DNA of 51,743 nt, taken from the NCBI GenBank assembly GCA_938023905.1, contig CALJCO010000136.1:1-51743 (forward strand). The letters are read 5' to 3'. The first letter of the stretch is position 1, and every line of letters starts with the position of its first letter. The notes under the pieces are model-generated. The model was not told the DNA's origin, searched no databases, and saw only the letters and a list, made by a program, of their open reading frames with translations. A program made the position numbers and the translations under genes. Below are positions 24,959 through 31,175 of this stretch, in pieces. The DNA comes from an uncultured Collinsella sp. (GTDB taxonomy: Bacteria > Actinomycetota > Coriobacteriia > Coriobacteriales > Coriobacteriaceae).

Positions 24959-25425
24959 GGTTAGGGCCTTTCTCCGTTGCCTGCCGCTTGCTACATAGGC
25001 GGCTACATTGCCGTAAGGATAGGCGCCCGTGCGGACATGAAAGCGGGGCGCAATACCATGCGCCAGGCACACGCCATGCAGACGGCCCCGAGAGCGCCGC
25101 CCACTCTATTCAAATGGATGAAAAAGATTGAGGCCCGGTGACTTGAATCAGAGGTCATCCCGGGCCCATCAGAGCTCGTAGAGCTCTTGGTTGCTTTGGT
25201 CTTGCTCTTCACGGCGCTTATCGAACTTTCCGAGGCACTCAAGCAGCATTCGAAGCATAACAAGTCGCTGCCATTAAGGCACTGACCTCTTGACCAAGCA
25301 ACGGCGCTGCCCAGCTCTTCACTACTTGGGCTGCCGTCGACTTTATTCTATCCGCGAGTATCTGGTTTACCAAATGGATTTTCGGTAAAGGAAGCACGGC
25401 ACGCCCCGCACGCCCCGCAAGACCA
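24959..25425. other. Gene-poor gap with hairpin and possible hydrophobic peptide
   Basis: No confident gene in 467 bp. GGCCCGG-type arms at 25132-25138 and 25160-25166 form a hairpin, extended by flanking GAC/GTC. On the minus strand it is followed by TTTTTC, so it would terminate leftward transcripts. Just right of it the plus strand encodes ELVELLVALVLLFTALIELS and a basic tail up to a stop near 25,285, but with no clear start codon or RBS. Confidence 0.4.
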
Positions 25426-26016
25426 CTACGCCCCAAGTGCCGCCATGGGGATCACCGCCACGCCGTCGTCGCGTGTGTAGGCAATGCTCCCCTTTCCAAC
25501 CACGACCGCCAAAAACGCCGGCGCGGCATTCTGGGCGGCAGGATTGGAGAGCACTTTCCTCTCCAGCGCCTTGAGATTTCTCGCTCCATCGTCTGCTTTC
25601 GCATCACTCAGCTTGACCTCGATGGCTCCCCAGCGCCCGTCGTGCTCAACGATCAGATCGACCTCAAGGCCCTTCTCATCTCGGAAATAATGGACGCTGT
25701 TGTCGACACCGCCGTAGGTGGAAAGGAACACGCGCACGTCGCGCAGAACGAGGTTCTCAAAGAGCATCCCCAGCGTTTGCATATCGCCAAGCAGCCGCTC
25801 GGGGGTAGCCCCCAGCAACGCCGCCGCAAGTGACGGGTCACAGAAGTAGCGCTTGGGGCGCACGCGAACGCGGGCCTTCGAGCGCACATACTGGCTTGCT
25901 CTCTCGCACAAGCTCGTCCGAAAACCCAAGGTTTGCAGGTCACCGCTCCTGCAGCACCAGCGGGCGACGTCATCCTGCGAAATTACGCCATTCTCAATGC
26001 AGTTTTTACGCCGTTT
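25426..26016 (-). pseudogene. C-terminal fragment of a DUF4143-type ATPase
   Basis: The frame is open from 26016 to the stop at 25426 but has no ATG and no ATPase domain. It contains the end of a DUF4143-like protein: LFENLVLRDVRVFLS, then KGLEVDLIVEHDG and WGAIEVKLSD, the same Asp...Glu-x-Lys pattern as the intact ATPase at 8028-9350. Walker A and B are missing, and the first ~30 residues do not match the family. It is a decayed remnant, bordered by the palindromic repeats at 26,078-26,197. Confidence 0.7.
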
Positions 26017-26122
26017 TCATTGTAGGTTTTACGCTCGGCATCCTTGGCACGGCGCTTGCTCAACCACCGGACCAGCGAATTGCCCGGATTCTGGGACGTG
26101 CTTTCCGCTCCAGGCCTCTACC

Positions 26123-26168
26123 GGAAAATGCGTCCCACTCTGAGGCCGAAATCTGGGACGCGCTTTCC
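26123..26168. repeat. 46-bp palindromic intergenic repeat, copy 1
   Basis: The arms GGAAAATGCGTCCCA and TGGGACGCGCTTTCC are complementary apart from a mismatch. Half-copies flank it at about 26,085-26,105 (TTCTGGGACGTGCTTTCC) and 26,175-26,197. The second full copy is at 27,739-27,784. Confidence 0.75.
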
Positions 26169-26219
26169 GCCAAAGGGAAAGCGCAACCCATTCCGAGCAT
26201 CACATCAGAGCGCGCTTGG

Positions 26220-27611
26220 TTATCTCCGCTCGCACATCTCGGCAAACGAGATCAGCTTGACGTCTCCCCTACTCTCCGCTGCATCCCGACATCCCTGCGT
26301 AAAGCCGCTTTTTGAGAAAAGCGCATAGCTTTTTCGTTGCCGTCTAAAGAGCTCGCTTCGATGAACGAGCTTTTGCAGTACGTCTTCGCCCGCCGGTTCA
26401 TTGCGCCATTTGCACTCCGCAAACAGCGCAGTGTCCTCGCCATCGTCAACAATCAAGTCGATTTCTTCCTGCGTATGCGTGCGATTATCCGTCCCCCACC
26501 AGCGCCCGACGCTCGCCGGAACCACATCGAGCTGGCCCGCGCGCGCGAGTTCGTACACGTATTGTCTGCATATAAGCTCAAAGACCGTACCCATGTAATC
26601 CGATATGTGCGGCTCAATGCGCTTATACGCCATCTCGGCCATATCGTTTTGAATCAGCCCGATGTTCTGCGGAACAAACTTGTACCAGAACCTAAACATC
26701 TGGTCGCTCAGTAGATACACGGCCCGCTTATTGCTCGTCTCGTTTAGGGGCAGCTCGCGCTCGACAACCCCAAGCGACGCCAGCTTATCCACATAGCTCT
26801 TTACGTTGCTCGCAGGGATTCCCGTAGAGCTCGCAATCTCCGAGATCTTCGAGCGCCCCTGAGCAATTGCTTGCACGATCGCATCATATTGCTCGGGATT
26901 GCGGCACTCTTGCATTAGCAGGTTACTCGGCTCCTCAAAGAGATAGCCCGTAGGAGTAAGAAAAAGACGTTTGATGTTGTCCTTGAGCGATACGGCAAGA
27001 TCGACTTTCTCGATATATGCAGGAATGCCGCCCGTCATGCCATAGCAAACTGCAGCGTCTTCACGACTCATGCTCTGCCACAGGCCGAGGGTCGTCGTAA
27101 AATCAAGCGGCATGATCTTAAACTGGGCCGTACGCCTACCGTATAGTGGGCTCTCGTAGCCCAACACCTGTTCCTCCATAAACGAAAGAGACGAGCCGCA
27201 TAGAATCAGCATGAGCTTGGTCTCTTTGTACAGGCGATCGATCTTGTCTTGCAGCAACGAGCTGATCTCGGGATTCGATTGGGCGAGATAGGGATACTCG
27301 TCAATCACGACAATCAAACGTTCCGTGCGAGCCATGGTGGCCAATGCATCGAACGCCTCGTCAAAACTACGAAACGACACGCCTACAGCACCAACCGAAC
27401 CCGCAAGTATCGCCTGGCTAAAGCCGTGCAGGTTTGCCTCTGCATTGGTACGACGAGCTTGAAAGTAAATAGCCTTCTTGCCTTGGATGAACTCTGTGAT
27501 AAGGCGCGTTTTACCCACGCGACGACGGCCGTAAATCACAGGCATTTCAAATGAGCCCGTGCCATACAGTCGATTGAGCTCGGACATTTCCGCTGTTCTT
27601 CCGATAAACAT
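26220..27611 (-). CDS. AAA ATPase with winged helix and DUF234 domain
   Basis: Protein of 463 residues. Walker A is YGRRRVGKTRL at 27-37 and Walker B LIVVIDEYPYLA near 100. A winged-helix segment (KISEIASSTGIPASNVKSYV) follows near 260-280, and the C-terminal DUF234 has EEIDLIVDDG ... LFAECKW, a PD-(D/E)xK-like pattern. The ATG at 27611 follows AAGGAAGG. It belongs to the broad archaeal-type ATPase class found in bacterial accessory regions, without agreed function. The promoter region holds a perfect 23-bp inverted repeat, suggesting tight, possibly self-imposed control. Confidence 0.85.
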   Translation of the reverse strand: MFIGRTAEMSELNRLYGTGSFEMPVIYGRRRVGKTRLITEFIQGKKAIYFQARRTNAEANLHGFSQAILAGSVGAVGVSFRSFDEAFDALATMARTERLIVVIDEYPYLAQSNPEISSLLQDKIDRLYKETKLMLILCGSSLSFMEEQVLGYESPLYGRRTAQFKIMPLDFTTTLGLWQSMSREDAAVCYGMTGGIPAYIEKVDLAVSLKDNIKRLFLTPTGYLFEEPSNLLMQECRNPEQYDAIVQAIAQGRSKISEIASSTGIPASNVKSYVDKLASLGVVERELPLNETSNKRAVYLLSDQMFRFWYKFVPQNIGLIQNDMAEMAYKRIEPHISDYMGTVFELICRQYVYELARAGQLDVVPASVGRWWGTDNRTHTQEEIDLIVDDGEDTALFAECKWRNEPAGEDVLQKLVHRSELFRRQRKSYALFSKSGFTQGCRDAAESRGDVKLISFAEMCERR

Positions 27612-27628
27612 AGGGCCATCCTTCCTTT

Positions 27629-27680
27629 ACGTTATAGCTAGCTATATTATACCTTCCTATAATATAGCTAGCTATAACGT
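27629..27680. promoter_or_regulatory. Perfect 23-bp inverted repeat upstream of the DUF234 ATPase
   Basis: Arms 27629-27651 and 27658-27680 are exact inverted copies around a 6-bp centre. Each arm itself contains the 14-bp palindrome TATAGCTAGCTATA (27633-27646 and 27663-27676), 30 bp apart or about three helical turns. It begins 18 bp upstream of the start codon and is far more A+T-rich than its surroundings. It is an operator candidate; in RNA it would also form a long hairpin just before the RBS. Confidence 0.8.
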
Positions 27681-27738
27681 AATTCGACGACCGACGCACA
27701 CAAAAGGGGGCAGTACACCACCGCACGTGGACCGCTCC

Positions 27739-27784
27739 GGAAACTGCACCCCATTCTGAGCGCCAATTCCGGGACGCAGTTTCC
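27739..27784. repeat. 46-bp palindromic intergenic repeat, copy 2
   Basis: Same length and arms as copy 1 at 26,123-26,168 (GGAAACTGCACCCCA ... CGGGACGCAGTTTCC), with the shared centre TCTGAG-GCC. The flank TTTCCGCTCCAAA resembles that of copy 1. Confidence 0.75.
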
Positions 27785-27790
27785 GCTCCA

Positions 27791-27825
27791 AACAAAAGGC
27801 CCCGGCTCGCGATGGAACTGGGGCC
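27791..27825 (-). terminator. Terminator of the xdhD operon
   Basis: On the minus strand GGCCCC (27825-27820) and GGGGCC (27803-27798) form a stem followed by TTTTGTTT. It lies 70 bp past the xdhD stop. Confidence 0.65.
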
Positions 27826-27894
27826 AAAGGCGCAGCATATGCAGTTTATGTTGAGCGCGAACAGCTCGTCAGTAATGGCTGTCCGCGCCCTACC

Positions 27895-30672
27895 CTACCC
27901 GCGGTTGCGGACGCGGCTGTAGGGCGTATCCACCATGGGCAGATCGGGACGCAGCTTGCCGTCAAATGCGCGATAGGCGTTCTGTACGGCGGGCGCCGTG
28001 GGGATCGTTGCGATCTCGCCGATGCCCTTGCCGCCGTATGCCACGGGCAGCAGCTCGTCCTTCTCCACGTAGATGGCGTGGATATCCGGAATCTCGGGCG
28101 CACGGAACAGCCCGAGCGTACCGTACCTTGCCTGGGGTACGCAGTCCTTGAGCGGCCAGTCCTCGGTAAGCGCATAGCCCATACCCATGAGCACGCCGCC
28201 TTCGATCTGACCCTGGATGGAGATGGGGTTGACCACCTTGCCGGAATCGTGCGCGGCATAGACCTCGCTCACGCGACCGTCATCGTCCAAAATGACCACA
28301 TGCGTGGCAAAGCCGTAGCAGATGTGGCTCTTGGGGTTGGGAACGTCGGCGCCCAGTTTGTCGGTCGGCTCCAGGTACACGTAGCCAAACTCGCATCCCT
28401 CGAGCGCCTTGATGGCGGCCGTGGGATCCTGAGGATGCATGCCCTGGCCGGCGACGAGCTCCTGCGTGCGCAGCTGATAAGCGCGGCCGTCATCGTACTC
28501 GATCTTGACGCCGTCGCCATGCGCGCTCACGGGAGTATCAGGTGCAGGCTTGCCGGCCTCGATGTCAAGCATGGCATCGCGCAGCAGGAAGGCGGCACCG
28601 CGCACGGCCTCGCCGGTCACGACCGTCTGACGCGAGCCAGACGTAGTGCCGGAGTCGGGAGCGTTCTCGGTGGAGCACTCGCCGTTGGCAATGCAGCTCA
28701 GCGGCAGACCGCAGGCCTCGGCAACGTCCTGCAAAAAGACCGTGTTGCAGCCCTGGCCGATGTCGGACGTGGCGGCATAGACCACGGCCACGCCGTTCTC
28801 GACGCGAATCTTGCAGCGACCGGCATCGGGCAGGCCCACGCCCACGCCGGCATTCTTCATGGCGCAGGCGATACCGGCGTGTCCGGGATGCGCATAGTAG
28901 GCATCCTTGACCTCGAGCAGCGTCTCCTTAAGCGCCGTGGAGCAGTCGGCAATCTGGCCGTTGGGCAAAACCTCGCCCGGCTCGATGGCGTTTCGGTAAC
29001 GAATCTCCCACGGATCCAGGCCGACCTTCTCTGCCAGCAGGTCGATCAGGCTCTCGAGCGCAAACTCGGACTGGCAAACGCCAAAGCCGCGGTACGCGCC
29101 GGCGGGCGGGTTGTTGGTGTAGTAGCCAAAGCCGCGAATGTCGGTATTCTGGTACTTGTAGGGGCCGACGGCGTGCGTGCAGGCGCGCTCGAGCACCGGG
29201 CCGCACAGCGACGCGTAGGCGCCGGTATCAAAGTTGATCTCGCAATCCAGGCCGGTAAAGTTGCCCTCGGCGTCGCAGCCCAGCGTAAAGGTGCCGTCCA
29301 TGGCATGACGCTTGGGATGGAACGCGAGTGACTCGGCACGCGTGAGCTTGCACTTCACAGGACGCTGGAACTTATAGGCGGCGAGCGCGGCCAAGTGCTG
29401 GATGGACACGTCCTCCTTGCCGCCGAAGCCGCCGCCCACGAGCATGGTCTCTACAACCACGCGCTCGGGTTCGCTATCCCAGCCAAACATGTGGGCGCAC
29501 TCTTTGCGCGTATCGTAGGCACCCTGGTCGGTCGACTGCACCTTGACGCCGTTCTTGTACGGGAAGGCAACGGCGCACTCGGGCTCCAAGAAGGCATGCT
29601 CGGTAAAGGGCGTGGTAAAGCGCTGCGTCACGGTGAACGCGCTCTCCGCAAGCGCCTTGGCGGCGTCGCCGCGCGTCACGTGACGGCTCTGGCACACGTT
29701 GTCCTTGAGCTCCACCGTGTTGCCAAAGGCAAAGAGGCTGTCATGCAGGCGCGGGGCGTCGGCGGCCCTGGCCTCGACAATGTTGCGCACGGGCTCCAGC
29801 GGCTCGTAATCGATCTTTACGAGCTTCTTGGCCTTCTCGAGCGTCGCCTCGTCCTCGGCAACCACCAGCACGATGGCGTCACCCACGCAGCGGGTGATAT
29901 CGCCCTGGGCGATCATGACATCCCAGTCCTGGATAAGGTGGCCGACCTGGTTGACCGGCACGTCCTCGGCGCGCAGGATGCCCACCACACCGGGCAGGGC
30001 CTCAGCCTTGGAGGTGTCGATGGAGAGCACGCGGGCGCGCGGATACTTGGAGCGCACGGCGCTGGCATAGGTCAGGCCCGGCTGATCGAGCTCGTCGATG
30101 TCGTCGGGATACTTGCCCTCGCCGAGTACCTTCTTGCGCACGTCAATACGGAAGGCGCGCTTGCCCACGCCGTAGTCATCGCCGCGCTCCAGGTCCTCGT
30201 CGATCTGCTTTTCGCCGCGGAGCACCGCAGCGGCCAGCGAGATGCCCTCGATAATCTTTTTGTAGCCGGTGCAGCGGCACACGTTACCGCGAATGGCGTA
30301 CTTGATCTGCTCCTCGGTGGGCTCGGGGTCCTCGGCGATGAGCGCTGCACCCGCCATGACCATGCCGGGAATGCAAAACCCGCACTGCACGGCGCCCACG
30401 GCGCCAAAGGCGTACACAAAGGCCTCGCGCACGTCCTCGGGCAGGCCCTCGACGGTCACAATGTTGCGGCCGGCGGCAAGAGCGGTGGTCAGCACGCACG
30501 CCTTGACGGCCGCACCGTCCACATGGATGGTGCAGGTACCGCAAGCACCTTCGGAGCAGCCGTCCTTGGCGGAATGGATATGCAGGTCGTCGCGCAGGTA
30601 GCGCAGCAGCGGTTTGTTTTGGGTCGTCGTGCGCTCGACGCCGTTAACGGTAAAAGTGAATTCCTGTGCCAT
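27895..30672 (-). CDS. xdhD: Selenium-type molybdenum hydroxylase/xanthine dehydrogenase
   Basis: Protein of 925 residues: a fused [2Fe-2S] domain (1-160) and molybdopterin domain (175-925). Cluster ligands are seen in CSEGACGTC, QCGFCIPG and CRCTGY. The cofactor domain shows GGGFGGKEDVSIQ, AYRGFG and, near the C-terminus, KGIGEIATIPTAP with the presumed catalytic glutamate. No FAD domain or FAD-subunit gene is present, unlike classical xanthine dehydrogenase, so electrons must pass to another partner, probably the polyferredoxin and YgfK next to it. The family carries a labile selenium ligand rather than selenocysteine; no in-frame TGA is seen. It is likely to act on xanthine, hypoxanthine or, in reverse, urate. 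Confidence 0.93.
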   Translation of the reverse strand: MAQEFTFTVNGVERTTTQNKPLLRYLRDDLHIHSAKDGCSEGACGTCTIHVDGAAVKACVLTTALAAGRNIVTVEGLPEDVREAFVYAFGAVGAVQCGFCIPGMVMAGAALIAEDPEPTEEQIKYAIRGNVCRCTGYKKIIEGISLAAAVLRGEKQIDEDLERGDDYGVGKRAFRIDVRKKVLGEGKYPDDIDELDQPGLTYASAVRSKYPRARVLSIDTSKAEALPGVVGILRAEDVPVNQVGHLIQDWDVMIAQGDITRCVGDAIVLVVAEDEATLEKAKKLVKIDYEPLEPVRNIVEARAADAPRLHDSLFAFGNTVELKDNVCQSRHVTRGDAAKALAESAFTVTQRFTTPFTEHAFLEPECAVAFPYKNGVKVQSTDQGAYDTRKECAHMFGWDSEPERVVVETMLVGGGFGGKEDVSIQHLAALAAYKFQRPVKCKLTRAESLAFHPKRHAMDGTFTLGCDAEGNFTGLDCEINFDTGAYASLCGPVLERACTHAVGPYKYQNTDIRGFGYYTNNPPAGAYRGFGVCQSEFALESLIDLLAEKVGLDPWEIRYRNAIEPGEVLPNGQIADCSTALKETLLEVKDAYYAHPGHAGIACAMKNAGVGVGLPDAGRCKIRVENGVAVVYAATSDIGQGCNTVFLQDVAEACGLPLSCIANGECSTENAPDSGTTSGSRQTVVTGEAVRGAAFLLRDAMLDIEAGKPAPDTPVSAHGDGVKIEYDDGRAYQLRTQELVAGQGMHPQDPTAAIKALEGCEFGYVYLEPTDKLGADVPNPKSHICYGFATHVVILDDDGRVSEVYAAHDSGKVVNPISIQGQIEGGVLMGMGYALTEDWPLKDCVPQARYGTLGLFRAPEIPDIHAIYVEKDELLPVAYGGKGIGEIATIPTAPAVQNAYRAFDGKLRPDLPMVDTPYSRVRNRG

Positions 30673-30684
30673 GGTGATTCCCTT

Positions 30685-31164
30685 CTACACGCCGGCGGCG
30701 ATGCCGGTGCGGTCGTGGATGGCGCCATGAGGGCAGACGACGGCGCACATGCCGCACGACAGGCAGTCCACGCCGTCGATATGGGCGCAGTTGTCCTCGA
30801 TGCGGATAGCGCCGGCAGGGCACTTTTTGGCGCACATGCCGCAACCGATGCAGCTCGTGTCGCAGATCTTGCGCGCAATGGCGCCCTTATCGGTGTTGTT
30901 GCAGCGCACCAGAATGTTCTGGTAGCCGGGAACGAAGGCAATCACGCGCTGCGGGCACGCCATGCCGCACAGGCCACAGCCCGTGCACTTGGAGCGATCC
31001 ACGCGGGCGATGCCATCGACCAGCGCAATAGCGCCGTGGGGGCAGGCCGTGACGCAGGCGCCACAGCCAATGCAGCCTTCGCTGCAGCGGGCGTCGCCGC
31101 CTGCGGAGGCGCAACCACTTCCGCAGGCAACGTAGGCCACGTTATGTTGAATGGATTTGGCCAT
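30685..31164 (-). CDS. Four-cluster [4Fe-4S] ferredoxin
   Basis: Protein of 159 residues with four C-x2-C-x2-C-x3-C sets: CIGCGACVTACP, CTGCGLCGMACP, CIGCGMCAKKCP and CLSCGMCAVVCP. Each set closes with a proline, as in bacterial ferredoxins. An extra Cys-rich N-terminal piece (CGSGCASAGGDARC) may bind another cluster. It lies 12 bp after... on the same strand downstream of ygfK and upstream of xdhD, so it most likely carries electrons between the flavoprotein part of YgfK and XdhD. Confidence 0.9.
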   Translation of the reverse strand: MAKSIQHNVAYVACGSGCASAGGDARCSEGCIGCGACVTACPHGAIALVDGIARVDRSKCTGCGLCGMACPQRVIAFVPGYQNILVRCNNTDKGAIARKICDTSCIGCGMCAKKCPAGAIRIEDNCAHIDGVDCLSCGMCAVVCPHGAIHDRTGIAAGV

Positions 31165-31175
31165 AAGAGACTCGC

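Noticed and set aside
27895..30672. Selenocysteine in XdhD
   Set aside because: No in-frame TGA is present; the family uses a labile selenium ligand.
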